From: Theocolax elegans
Taxonomy: Eukaryota; Arthropoda; Insecta; Hymenoptera; Cerocephalidae
DNA: 64,000 nucleotides
Direction: 5' to 3'
Assembly: GCA_026168455.1 (NCBI GenBank)
Contig: CM047430.1
Location: 69,541,044-69,605,043, forward strand
Of this stretch, positions 36,932 to 50,246 are shown piece after piece. The notes beneath the pieces are model-generated. The model worked only from the letters and a program-made list of their open reading frames with translations. It did not search any database and was not told where the DNA came from. Positions within the stretch are counted from its first letter, which is position 1. Each line of letters begins with the position of its first letter. The position numbers and the translations under genes are program-made.

Positions 36932-36969
<38 letters not shown>

Positions 36970-36990
36970 CCTCTCTTTCTATCTCTCTCT
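36915..36990. repeat. (TC)n microsatellite, interrupted
   Basis: A TC-rich tract with TTTC and CCTC interruptions. It is the second TC-oriented tract on the plus strand. Confidence 0.9.
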
Positions 36991-37715
36991 TACTCTCTTT
37001 ATTTCCCTTTAATCACGCGATAGTTTTAATAAATTTTTTAGAGGAAATCATCCAGATTTGCTCGAGAAAAATTTTTAAGTGAGATTTTGACATGAGATCC
37101 CAAGTCGAGATAATTTTTTTATAGACTAAAGTTGACTAACTTTAAGTTTCGTATCTTGATGAGTGGTACACCGGGAAAGAAATTATGCAGAAGTTAGGAA
37201 AAATCTTCGGAGAATCTGGAAAGTTGCTTGTTCCGCGGTTCAAAACACATACAAATCAAGAAAAGCAATTATGAATTTACGACAAGCGGGAGGTTTTTTT
37301 TTTAATCAAAAAGTTATATAAGCAATTGTACGAAAAAGAGAGAAAATACGACGAATGGAATCGTAAATTAAAAATGCACTTGTCGAGATTCCAACGAAGT
37401 AATACTAATATTAACGCAAGACACTTTAATCATTCGACTATCAATGTTTAATTATTTTACCTTTTTAATTTTTAAATGCATAGGCGTTCGCTAAGTCCAT
37501 TGTCGCCGAAACCCACCACTTAATTGTTTAAAAATAATTAAAAAACTGTTAAAGATTTATTGCAAAAAATACAAATTTCAGAAACGAAAAAGTTCTTTTG
37601 GTAATTAGGGTAAAAAAAAAATAATATCGGGAGAATACGTCCTCAAAGTAAAGAGGACATTGGAGCAATCTGTGTCTACATTCCATAGATACGTGAGCGT
37701 CGAGACAATTATTAC

Positions 37716-37746
<31 letters not shown>

Positions 37747-37974
37747 GCTATCCCCTAAAAATGTGGCAATCAATCATGTAGCTCGCATTCCGTCCCTCCG
37801 AGCACATCGTCGGAAAATTTTGGCAACTATGCGCGTTATCCTAATATAGTGGACCGGCCCATCCCCGGGGTTCTCCTAATTGAACTTGATCAATTGCGGG
37901 AAGAAAATCGAGCGAGACCAGTCTCCGCACGAAAGTATTAGCTGATTTTTAAAAGGCACTTACACTTACACTCA

Positions 37975-37975
37975 G

Positions 37976-38009
<34 letters not shown>

Positions 38010-38020
38010 AATAATAATAT
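37975..38020. repeat. (TAA)n microsatellite
   Basis: Trinucleotide TAA/AAT units with a few GATAATGATAAT variants in the middle. Confidence 0.9.
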
Positions 38021-38609
38021 TATGGAAAGAAAAAGATAAGGATAGGAATCTAAAAATATGTATAGGAATTCGGTGCATATACGGCGATCGATCCGCGAAA
38101 ATTCCCGAGTCGTCGCGTATATTATGCATACAGCGCGGCAGGTGTGGCAACCCCGTCCGAAACTCCTTGCCGAGTCGGTCTCTCGCTACAATGCGCGACC
38201 GAGTATAAACACGATCCTGCCTCCCGTTTGCGCTCACCACCACACCGACCTCCTACCCTCCCGCCCGCCCGCACACACGGATGCATAGACACACCTATAT
38301 ATACCTATTATACCTATATAGATACATATATATATAGAAAACGTTCAACTAGGTTTTGACAAATACGCGGAAGCAAACGCACACAGTGAGGGAGAGAGAA
38401 CGGGAAACGTGAATATGTCAGGCGATTCGCAACTAACCTCGTTAGACGGTATTGCAAGGCAGTCGTCGCTAATAAGAAAATCATCCGAATTCGAGGAGTT
38501 TGCCGATCAAATCCTATTACCTTCGCCGGATACGCGATTTCATCCATAACATCTACACTGTCTGTATATATCTATATACATATATTTTAAAGTTGAAACG
38601 CTACGTTTT

Positions 38610-38612
<3 letters not shown>

Positions 38613-38646
<34 letters not shown>
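38613..38646. repeat. (TA)n microsatellite
   Basis: A perfect TA run. Confidence 0.95.
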
Positions 38647-38648
<2 letters not shown>

Positions 38649-40925
38649 TACGTGATTTTATTTTCATAGTGTGCGTAATTGAACGAGATTTATATTCCAC
38701 GGGTTGGTTGGTTTTGCCTTCCGTCTTTCATGTGTATATGTATACATAGATGCGCGTGTGTGTGTGTAAAGCATCCAGGAGATTCAAAGTTTCCACTTTG
38801 TTATTTTCGGGAGACGAGGAGAACGATTTACAGTCGGCAATACACTGTCAATTTGCGAATTTAGATTATCGGAGACGTCGCTGTGTCTGCGTGCGTGTGA
38901 GTGTGTGATTTATCGAGGTGACGTTTATGGGTTTCGACGGGACGTTACGTGGTCGCGTGACGGGCTTGTATTAACTTTTGCTTTTCTCCTTTTATATTAC
39001 CTTCCGATCTCTACATGTACGTGTACGTGTACATGTATACGTATACACCTGTGTATACACTGCGATTTCAAAGATTGCCATTTGCCGTGTATATGTATGT
39101 TCTACCAGAATCGATGCATTTTCGCGTTGTCTTTATCGTTCTTTCATTTCTCCATAACGTTTCCATTCAAATCGTTTTTTTTACCGGATGTGTAAAAATT
39201 ATTCGATCGAAATTGCCCTTTAAATTTAATGGTATAGGCCATTCGTCCGAAACGTAATTACTGTATGCTAATCGATTGGGGATAATCGTAATAAACTTCT
39301 AAATAAATCATTAATATATACAAATATGTTTATAATAAGCAGTTAATTCGGAACCGACATTCGCGTCGACAATAATTTATTATTATTATCGGTTGTTCCA
39401 TTATATGCATATAATATCTTTCTAAACGCTAAGGTGCTTGTGATTTATACATCTATCTCTCCCTTTGTCTTATCAAAATCTTATCGGGCTATCGTGTGAA
39501 CAATTCGTATATTTTCTACTTGATTAACGCCGTCTCCAACAATGGGATGAATTATATTTCCATTGTGAGATAAGGGTCATCCCATGAAAATAATGAATCC
39601 AATTTCTAGTGGAACCTCGCCAGTACAGTATAGAATATACTACTGGTTCGTTTGTAAATAAATTCGCACATGGGATAAGTATACATATATACTCTCTCGA
39701 TTTAACCCGATCAAGCAATTAGCACAAGCATACAGATTTTCTTTTAAGGGCATGTGAAATTTCATGGAAATCAATGTCAAAAAATGTGTCTCGTTTAAAC
39801 GTTTATCCGCACAATACGTTTACTTTTCGCTATTCTCCGTCTGTTTCATGTAAATATGTGTGTATATATATATATGTAAGATTGCGTTCTCCCGCGAAAC
39901 ATAATATAACTTAAAATTAGTTTTTTGCGCGTTTAAAAAGTTGTTCTTCCCCTCAAGATATTTTGGTTCCCGCAAAAAATGAAATTCTACTCTATATAGA
40001 TATTGCTGCGGTGGTTTATTCTTTTATTTATTTTTCGCTTTCCCAAAGTTATATTTCCATTTGATATCGAATAGAAAAGTCAGTGTTGTCGTTGCCGCGT
40101 TCGGCCCGCATAAAGAAACTTGTTACGATCAAAGAAAAGCGGATTTTTTTTTTTGATATTACAATGTTTTCCAAACCAATCGAGCGTACACAAAGAACGG
40201 GGCGAGATTAAAAAGCGTAAGGACGCGGGTCTACAACGGTCGATCGTGTAAATTAAAAGAAAAAAGAGGAGAGAGCGAAAGGAAAAAAAAACCGTAACCA
40301 ACTGGCGAATTTGCCAACAGTTTAAGCCTACATCCATTCAACCGTGAAGAACGATCAATCCTTCGCGTAATCACGTTAGCCAAGTAATTTCACATACCCT
40401 CAAACACGAAGTGCCATCCTAATTGATATACACCGTTTGTGCTGCTCGTACATAAATCTACACGTATAATTCGAAGGTGTAACAAAACGTCACGTGAAAA
40501 TCCTACACGCATGTAATTGTGCGGGGTGTCACGCCGAATCTGCTTAATGTGTCTACATATATATAGATATATATGTGTCTGAATGTGTGTGCGTGTATAC
40601 ATATACATACATATATATGCGCACGATCACACGTGCAAATACATATATATGTATATATACTTATATATAGGTACGTATGTGTACGTGTGTACGGTAACGC
40701 GTAATTGCGTAACCGTGTGAAACGCTAATTGCTGATGCGTCCGAACACACAGGCACACTTAGTGCACCCACACACAGGTCCGAGCGTCGAGAGATCGGTA
40801 GCAGGTGCAGCGCGGGTGGATGTGTGCGTGCGTGTGCGGGTGCATCCTGAAGTGTCGTGCAGGGTTCGAAGTACTCGTGAGCGCGTAATTGAGACCTAAC
40901 ACCATCATGGACAAATCATTCGGTG

Positions 40926-40928
<3 letters not shown>

Positions 40929-40969
<41 letters not shown>
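40929..40969. repeat. (GA)n microsatellite, about 40 bp
   Basis: A perfect GA run, CU-rich in the GluCl transcript. It is followed by further purine-rich sequence to about 41.03 kb. Confidence 0.95.
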
Positions 40970-40971
<2 letters not shown>

Positions 40972-41707
40972 TGAGAGAGAGGAGGGCTGGGAGGGTCGGA
41001 GGGTAGGGCGCGGGGGTCTATCAAAGGGGAAAGCTATAAGATTTGTTTGTGTGCGTAAATTGCGCTGTAACGCGGTTCTCTGCGCGTGTACGTGTACATT
41101 ATGTATATGTAATCGCAACATTTATTGCATATTCAATGTTGACATATGTATACATATACAAATATATATACAAATATATATATATGTATATATATGTATA
41201 TATATACACCGACACACACGCGCACACGTATGCACGTGCATACACATATATATGCATACATAAAGAGAGTCATATCACACGCACATCCACACCCGCAGAC
41301 ACGCACGCACGCACGCACGCACGTATCTGTATAAGTATGTATAGGTAAAATATATATATATATATTATACAGATATGTACATCCATTCACGCGTTAATAT
41401 ATGTATGTTAATATGTATATTACGTGTATATACGTGTACACATATGTATATATGTATATGAGAAATTTCTACTACAGAAAAAGAAAACAGCGGTATGCTA
41501 TATAAAATAACTAGCGATTCGGTAGCAGCATGACGCCTCGTTTCCGTTCTTTCGACCAATTTTTTTCCTCCTCCTATACCCCTCGCCCTCTCTTCCCCGT
41601 TAGTCGCGTTATTTTTACTCGCGCACGGAAAGATTGCTCGGCGTCATACTACGAGTGAATCGTATATTAAAATCAAGACATATACAAATTTGATACTCAT
41701 AGAACAT

Positions 41708-42194
41708 CAGAGAGAGAGAGAGAGAGAGAGGGAAAGACAGAGAGAGAGAGAGAGAGATAGAGAGACAGAGATAGAGAGAGTGAGAGTGAACGTGTGGGCT
41801 TGGTAATTTTCATATAACTGGGCTGCCATGCCCGTCTCTCCGTGTGTATCTGTTATGTATGTGTAGGTGTGTAGGGGTGTAGGTGGGTGAAGATAGAATA
41901 CATGGGGTACAAGGGGCTGGGGTATACCAACGCGAGGAAGAGAGAAAAAAATATGGATGTGATGTACGTAAAAAAAGGATACACGAAACTTATATTAGAG
42001 ATACAGAGAGAGAGAGAGAGAGAGAAGAGATACACACAGAGTTTGTGGTTGGAGATGCAGAGAGAACGTCTCTGATGTATTCAGCTTTGGAGACAGAGAC
42101 GAAAAGTGTACACAGCGCGTAGATATAAAGAGATATAGAGGAGAGCTACATAATCGTAGGACGCTAAAAATAGATAGAGAAGATAGAGAGAAAT

Positions 42195-42226
<32 letters not shown>

Positions 42227-42431
42227 AATAAAAAGATAATGAAGAGGACTCACTATATGGTGCGTGATAATGTTCGAGTGTGTCTAGTGTACAAAAGAGA
42301 AAGAGAGATAATGATAATAAAATATGCCTGATGTGACACATAATGACAGAAAAATACAGCGGCTACAATGTGTATATACCTGTGTAGAAGTGTGTGTAAA
42401 TAGTTCGTGATAAAAAGAGATAGAGACAGAT

Positions 42432-42474
<43 letters not shown>

Positions 42475-42480
42475 GAATAT
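41708..42480. repeat. Cluster of (GA)n tracts
   Basis: At least five GA tracts (about 41.71, 41.74, 42.01, 42.20 and 42.44 kb) are embedded in GATA- and GACA-containing sequence. All have the same orientation and lie 0.6-1.4 kb downstream of exon 3b in the sense direction. Confidence 0.85.
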
Positions 42481-42639
42481 ATGTATGATTATGAGAAAAG
42501 AGTCGATATTGAGATATAAAAGTGGGCATTATGCGTGAGTCTATAATGTGAAGAAACGAAGCTCTATAGATTGTTAATATGATGAAATAACGTTGACAAA
42601 GTTTCGGATAACTCTTTGCTATTATATTAATCAGCTGTG

Positions 42640-42760
42640 ACGATGATTATGATGATTATGATGATTATGATGATGATGATGATGATAATGATGATGAAGA
42701 TGATGATGTTGATGGTGATGAATATGATTATAATGATGATCATAATGATGATGATAAAGT
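42640..42760. repeat. (GAT)n-rich tract
   Basis: Imperfect trinucleotide repeat of GAT/ATG units, about 300 bp downstream of the exon 3b donor in the sense direction. Confidence 0.85.
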
Positions 42761-43065
42761 GTTAAATTGTTATAATATTTATTTAAAAAAAAATCATATT
42801 ATAATAATATAGATAATATCAATAATATATATATATATAGAAGTACGAACACCCAGATTATACGTGTTAGTTGTGTTAGTTGTGAGAGCATTGTTGATAC
42901 AGTCGTCCGTTGTAACAAGTCGTGAGAATTACATATATAGATCTTTTTTTCTTAATTATATTTTTGTTAATTTTTTTTCGTTGTGAAAGTTCAACTGAAT
43001 TATATACGTTGCTGTTATATCATCATTGTCATTAGTCGGGGCGTGTGTCATTTATTCAGACTTAC

Positions 43066-43133
43066 CATGGTAACGTCATCTATTTTCGAGATACTTCGAA
43101 CGAATATGTTGACATGGACAATCGCGGGCCCAT
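43066..43133 (-). CDS. GluCl: GluCl alternative exon 3, version 3b
   Basis: This is the second of three alternative exons, 16.4 kb downstream of 3a in the sense direction. It is 68 nt, has acceptor TTAG and donor GTAAGT, and uses the same phases as 3a. It reads D-GPAIVHVNIFVRS then ISKIDDVTM. The SISKIDDV ending is the form shared with nematode GluCl subunits, so this version may be closest to the ancestral one (inference). It keeps the loop G Arg and the same 19-residue spacing to the loop D Arg of exon 4 as 3a. It can be spliced directly to exon 4 to give ...VTM-EYSVQLTF. Confidence 0.93.
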
Positions 43134-43779
43134 CTAATATAGCAAAACAGAATCAACAAATTAATCAGTCGTCGCAGCGGTTATTTATCTTTTGTTTTGG
43201 TATATTTTTTTTTTTTTTTAGTATTGCGTTGGTTAACTATTAATTCATGGTTGGCTTTGCTTTTTTCTCATTCTACTTGTTGGTGGGCATGTCTATTTTG
43301 TTCTTTCTTTTGTACGATTTACGTTATTTATGCGAAACCGGCAGGTTTCTTATTGTTCTTTGGTATTCCAATTTCGACTTTAATGCGCCTACATAATATG
43401 GATTTTTTTGGTGATTGAGCTGCTGTTATTTCACAACTGTACCAGTCGCCATACAAGATAAATATTAGAACTCTGGATTATGTAAAATGTAAGATGCTTT
43501 CGATTAAAAGTTAGGGTTTTGTTTGTTCATCTTGTTGCAAAGATATAATCTCACTGTAGATCATTCGAAGATTCGTAATATATATTTACGTATAACACTT
43601 TACGTGTATTAACAAATGTAATAGCATCCCTCACCGTTTTATATTCTTTGCAACAAAAAACATTACATTCCCATTCTACGGCAAATCGAAAATTAAGTCA
43701 TGCACAAATTTCGAGGAGTACCTTCGTTTTCGAGGAAAAACAAGAAGGAAAATAAATATTAACTCCCTAGAAAGGTGAG

Positions 43780-43818
<39 letters not shown>

Positions 43819-44108
43819 ATAAAAAAAATGTGTATATATATATATATAAACCAATTTGCATTTATGGAGCCGAAAAATATATATACACCCATCCAAGATT
43901 TTTTGAGAGGAAAATCGACGATCCAGAATTCTGATACTCACCTATATATGAATATATATATCTATTTATATACGGAAATAGAAGAAGAAGAAGAGACGGT
44001 ATAAAAATTGCAAGACAATCCTCGTATACAACCTCGGTAGTATAACGCTCGACTATTCGCATAATGCGCGCTACGTATTTATATATGTATACACAGGTGT
44101 GTGGACAT

Positions 44109-44145
<37 letters not shown>

Positions 44146-45913
44146 CACGCATGTACGTGTATGTACACACAGATGTGCGCGCGTGTGCGTGTGCAGTATA
44201 CGAGTACGACTGTAATTTTTAAACCACCACAATGCACACATTAATCCATAAATCTCGACCTGGGGCGCGCTATACATTTTTGCCCCACCCTCGAACCCTC
44301 CACCTCCTCCTCCTCCTCCTCCTCCACCTGTACGAAGTCGTAAATCTTTTTGCCTCTTTGTGTATATATATATATATTCTTTTTTTTTTGTGCCTCTCCC
44401 ACCCCAAAGTGTTTTTTTTTTCTTCTCTCCTTCATCGCCTTTAATACCGTACAATACGAGAACGCACACACTTTCGACTGTGTAATCGTCGCTGACGGTA
44501 TATTTTCCCTCTTTCAACCTTTGTATATGAATATAGATTTTCTCCCTTTCTATTTTTCTTTTTTTTTAGTTCTTTAACACACTTCCTTTTTTCGTACCCT
44601 TTCTGCAACACATCGAACACACGTATCTTGTTTCTTTTTCGAACAACTGAAGCAAAATAAAGTTAACGAGCTTCAATTTTATCGGTGCGCGTGTATGAGT
44701 GCGTGCATATGTATATATATATATACATTTATATATAGATATCTGTTTAAATTGTATAGCTTAGAAAAAAGGGAAATTTATCGGTAGAGAGTGAAGTAAG
44801 CCTATATAATAAATTACTTTCTCATTGGCTCGTTGACACTTTATACATTTGCCGGGTAGATATATATTCAACTCCAGATATAAAATTTAATACCTGATGG
44901 TTTTCCGTGGGTGGCTTTCGAGTCGGCCGAGGGATGTACGCGGGCGCTCGTGTGTGTGTGTGTGTGCATTCGGTAGCTCATCGTGAATTATGAGAAATAA
45001 TCGGACTTTTGTACGAACGGCTAAAAGAAGAGAAGAATCGAGCGAGTGCACGACTACGACGATGACGATGACGACGAGGATTATTAATTTTTGATTTTCA
45101 ATTAACCAAAGTGCTCTTCTCTTTCTCGCAGTGGGAAAAATTATATGCGCTAATGAAATTATTCAATTGACGTTAAAACTTTCTGCGTATATTATTCGCG
45201 AGATGAATTCGAAATGTATAGCAACAGTTTGTATAAATTAAGACAATCTACGCAGTTCCACTATTTTCGAGAAATCGATATTTTCTTATATCGATATATA
45301 TATACGTATACAAAAGTTATAATAGATTTGGCCGTCGATGAAAATAAAAAGGGAAAAGATTATCTTCGACGTCGACGTACAAACTGATTAGTTGGCGGTA
45401 CAACATCGACAATTTAATTGGGGTAAACGAAATAATCGTAACGATCTTAATAACTGATCACGGAAACTTTGGATCTGTAATCCATACCTGTATATATATG
45501 TATATACATGTCTATACATATATAGATATCGTTACTCGAACCTCGAAAACAATCACGTACAGCAATCTATCTCTTCCACGTATATATGTATACATATACA
45601 TCTACGCGATTATTGTTCCAAATCTAACCAATTTTCGAGATTGACTTTGCGATATTACTTCAATAATATACCAAGCTTTTTATCATTACCTTTTCTTTTA
45701 TTTCTCGTTTCAATGATATATCGAACATTTTTTCGTTTACTTTACAGATATATATACGTATATATGTGCATATATTCTAGATATATAACATTTTTCGTTA
45801 TCGTTCGTTTTTTTAATAGACTTTTTACGCGGTATTTCACGATTACGAAAATTTCAAGTTTGGTTAAATTAATTTAATTGAGGTTAAATTAAATTTACTC
45901 GAAATTTGTAGGT

Positions 45914-46389
45914 AAATACTGTTCGGAGGAGAGCCGCGGTGGCTCATGGGTAGAGCTCCCGACTCTCACACCGAGGGTCGTGGGTTCGATCCCAGACGTG
46001 TACCTCTGAAAATTTTTTTCATGTGCATTTTTCGAACACCGCGACTCAGTGGCTCGGCGTGTCACTATAATGTGACGCCAGTTCAGGTGCGCGTGCGTTT
46101 CGTGCATTTTTCAGTGCATGAGAGGCACGGGCATCTGAACTATAGGGAACGTTAGGGACGCGAAGATGTAAAGAGGATCGCGGTGGTTCCATCGGGAGGA
46201 CAGGAAACTGTAATTATTAGACTAATTACAGTGACCGATGATATCTTCCGATGGACACAAGCACCACTGTTTCAACTACATGTGCTTTGTTTACAGTCAC
46301 ACCGTTCACCTCCGTCGCTGATTAGCCCTGGCAGCATAAATAGAGCGACGTTAAATAACATAAAAAAAAAAAAAAAATACTGTTCGGAG
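45914..46389 (+). mobile_element. tRNA-derived SINE with target-site duplication
   Basis: The insertion is bounded by the direct repeat AAATACTGTTCGGAG at 45914-45928 and 46375-46389. Its 5' part is tRNA-related, with A-box TGGCTCATGGGTAGAGC at 45940-45956 and B-box GGTTCGATCC at 45983-45992, a standard Pol III promoter spacing. A non-tRNA body of about 370 bp follows, ending in an A-run at 46362-46377. The intact 15-bp duplication and uninterrupted A-tail suggest a fairly recent insertion. It is antisense to GluCl, in the intron between 3a and 3b. No coding function; overlapping ORFs are artefacts. Confidence 0.88.
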
Positions 46390-49300
46390 CTTGCATGAAA
46401 CTCTGTATTTCATTTCCCAAGTTTAAAGTCTATTTGCTTAAGTAATAGTCTTTCAAATAGACGAGCAGAGCGCTTCATTTTTTGACTCGTTAATTTGATA
46501 AGAAAATTCACTTGTATATCCATTAATTTATCTAGGAATGATATTTTAAATTTTGGTTAATAAACGTCGTCGCCGTTCGTGGATTATCGTCAAAATTGTT
46601 GCATTCATATAGCTTCTTTCTCTATTTTATTCTAAAATATTTTATTTAATATCTTTCACCGATAAATTTACAGTGTCTGTAAGAATAAAAAGACAAATTT
46701 TTTCATTTTATAATCCACTCAGTAATATTTAATAAGAAGTTTCGTCGATTTTATGATTTAATCAAGATTTATTATGTAAGATATTATAATACTAAAATAT
46801 TATTATGTACTACTCGTCAATAATGACAAATTACAATTTGCTATTTCTCGTATCAGCCTGCCCTTTGCAAATACGTGCAACCTTGATAGAACTCGAAAAA
46901 AATTAACAATAATTTTTTAGTTATAATAAATTGTTAAAAATGATGACTGTTCAATGTTATAAATTAAAAGATCATTATTTCGGATTTACTGTTTATTAAA
47001 TATAATTGGATTGCTATATAGTAATATTTAGGAATAATACTTTTTCCCAAATCGTATGAGTCATACGTATTATTTTACATAAATCTATTTAAAGCGGTTT
47101 CCTTTCGTAATTAATTTGTTTAGTTTTTGTCGGTCTATGTGAGTTTTATTAGTCGATTCGAGAGGCATAACCTACTTTTTCGTACAAAAACAAGTTTAAA
47201 CTCTATTTTTAATGCCTATGTTATACATACATTTAATTTAGATATTTTTAATATCAACCTGTGGTTGCTACCAGATCAAATATTTTTTATTTCTACTATA
47301 GGAAAGAACCTACATCCTGTTAAAAAAAATTTTAAGCGTCGAGTATAATATTTATAAATAAAATACAAAAACTGACCACAAAATATAAAACAAAATGAGT
47401 AAATAAAAAGTATAAAATTGAATGCGCGATCACAGACGGTTAATTCGTTCGAAATAGGCTCTTATTAAAAACTATATCCAGTAAAATTCATTAGAAAAAT
47501 ATATTAATTGGTTCTATTTCGTTTTATAACTTTTACTACAAAGTATAATATCTCGGTGAACGAGCAGGTGTTACGACTCCAATTATATATCAGTAAAACA
47601 AAAATGATATTCCTAGTGCAAAAATATATTTTTTTCCTTAATTAAAAGAGTAATATAATCCATGAGTCGGATATACACAATGTAACCCGCGTACGCACGG
47701 GACAATTACCTCAATAATCTGTGGAGAGGGCGGAAGGGAGAGAGGGGGCACGCGCGCGAGGAACTTTAATTTTACTCGAAGGACAGATCGCAGCGTTAAA
47801 CAGGCCGGTGATGTACCTTAATTCGAGGAAACGAGAACGCTACGCGGAAATGAAATACACGAGCGCGTGCCATTCTGTACGTGTTTTCCAGTCTTTTTTG
47901 TTTTTTTTTTTGTATGTTGTTACCCCGCGGAGTCGTGCAAAACTACCCGTTTAAAATATAATTTGAACCCTCGGAAACTTCTCGTGCATCCGGTAGAACG
48001 AAAAAAGAAGAGAGAAAATAGACGAGGGTATAACAAGGTAGAGGAAATCCAGTCGCGGAAATTCACGTTAATTCTAAGCGATACCTTCGACAATACCTCT
48101 CTCTCTCTATATATATATACGCGCGGATTTTGTCGTTGTGTACGAAAAGCTCCTCTCATCTTTATCCGCGTGTTAGGCGTTTCACGGCAAGTTAAATCCA
48201 ACCAGTCTGTATTGGTACATATACATATATATACATCTGTATCGACGATTCGCGGGTTTTGCGGGATCGTAAAGCAGTAAATAGCTATACGATGAATTAC
48301 ACGATCCCTTTTACCTCCTCCCTATCCTACCTCATGGTTTTTGCGTACGAGCTCGTTATGTACTTTACCCCGCGAAAAGCTTCGGTCTGTATATATATAT
48401 GTATATACGCGGGTTGTCCTACGCTTAATTGGTATATATAGAGAGAGAGACAGGGAGAGAGAGGGATAGAGAGCGGAAAGGCTGTGCTTCCTATTGCGGG
48501 ATTTGCGAATCGTGAAAATTTCAGTTCTTTTGACGGATTCCTCTCTATCGCACTATTTAACGTAATTAAGTGGAACGTTCTTTTTTTTATTTGAACGGGA
48601 AAATTTTTTATTAGTATTTTATTTCGCAATTATTAACGGTATATCGTTATATATATATATAGACGAAAATGAAATCGCAAAAGTAAGGTTCGACTTCTTT
48701 TTTTTTGTTTCACACACAAACTCTTGGGATATAAGATGAAGAAAAGTCGAAAATGTTCCTTACGACCTAATTCTTTCATTATTTTTTTTTGCCTCTTTCT
48801 TCTACTCGTTCTTCTACTTCTTCGCTAACCAAACTCTTGATCCACGATGTTTTATTGCTCCCGTGAAGAAGCTTCTTCACGGAATTTTCGCGATATCCCT
48901 GAAAATTAAAGAAGATAAAGCGCTCGGAACTTTTCGTGACGTCCTTTGAGGACGCGAGCTTACGTCATAAAAGGAAGTTCGGCCCCGATCTATGACTATT
49001 GTAAACTTAGTTCCATCCTTTGAAAAATACAAAGACCTTCCCCAGTAAATCGGCTTAACTATATGTATATATATATATATATGTATATACATGTATACGT
49101 ACGTCGATAGGAGAGAAATTTTGTATTCTCTCTCGCATTATATTCCAACCCAATGAGCATTCAAGCCGCAAAAAATGAAGAAGAAAAAAAAAGAAAAGAA
49201 AAAAATAATTTGCTCCATATGGCGAATCACAGTTATACATTTTACACTTTTTCTCGCTTCTCGCGGTATTACTATATACGCTTTTATTTTTACCGAGGAA

Positions 49301-50215
49301 AATCACGATCGCACCGCGACAAACGACGGCGACTCTTTATCTTTTCCCCGCACCTCCTCCCCACTACAACACTCTATGGCACTTTTTTTGCCTCCTCTCT
49401 TCGTGAAGCTCGTGCTCGTCCTTTTTTTTGCCTCGCTTTGACGTCGCTCTTTGACCGATCGATCGTGTTATATGCGACGGCTGTAATAACGATGTTCAAA
49501 GATAAGATTTGATCGCGATTTTATTGCACATAAGAGGGGCGGGGGGTGTGAGAGAGGAGGGGCGGAGAGGGCCCTCCTGTTTAATTTCATCGTCATTATT
49601 TATGTTAGTTGACGTTCGATGGTAATTGCGTAATGGAGCACCGTATTTTACTTTTACTCGTTTCTCAACGTCGCATTTACTTTTCAAACGCGTACATTAT
49701 AAATTAGATGTATTTTCACGTTAATAATTTTTGTTAATTGAAAGCGCAAGAATTCTTCAGTATAAAAGGAGATATATAATTATTAACGTTGCGAACCGTA
49801 ATGATAACTCGAAACTTTATACGTGTACGCGCACACCGCAGAACCGAAAATTTTATATATATACCTATGTATAATATATACATGCGTGTAACGCGCAAGA
49901 AGCTTTCTCATTAACGAAACATTTTTCATACAACCTATGCTGCATAAAAAAAGAGAGAAAGAGAAAGAGAGAGAGAGAGAGAAAGAATGAAGCGAACGAA
50001 AAATGGAATCACGTCGAACTCGAATTATCATCCAAAAGCTTTTAATCCGAGCCACGCCTGGAATTTATTACACCGGCGTTAAAAATCGTAAAAACCAGAG
50101 CCGCGAAATAAACCGAAAGAAAGTAAATATAAAGTTGCGTTAAAAAAAATAATATGTATATATATATATATATTCGTGTACATAAAAATAATGTACATGT
50201 ATATATGTAGAATTA

Positions 50216-50246
<31 letters not shown>

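Larger units (their letters stand above)
33411..43065 (-). other. GluCl: GluCl intron 3b to 3c (9.65 kb)
   Basis: The intron between alternative exons 3b and 3c. Main contents are (GA)n and (TC)n tracts flanking a relatively GC-rich block at 35.9-36.45 kb, (TAA)n near 37.98 kb, (TA)n near 38.61 kb, dense GA clusters at 40.9-42.5 kb and a GAT-rich tract at 42.64-42.76 kb. No nested gene is supported. Confidence 0.85.

Noticed and set aside
45895..46155. ORFs on both strands at 45.9-46.15 kb
   Set aside because: They translate the tRNA-related head of the SINE (typical SGIEPTTL-type product) and are not genes.
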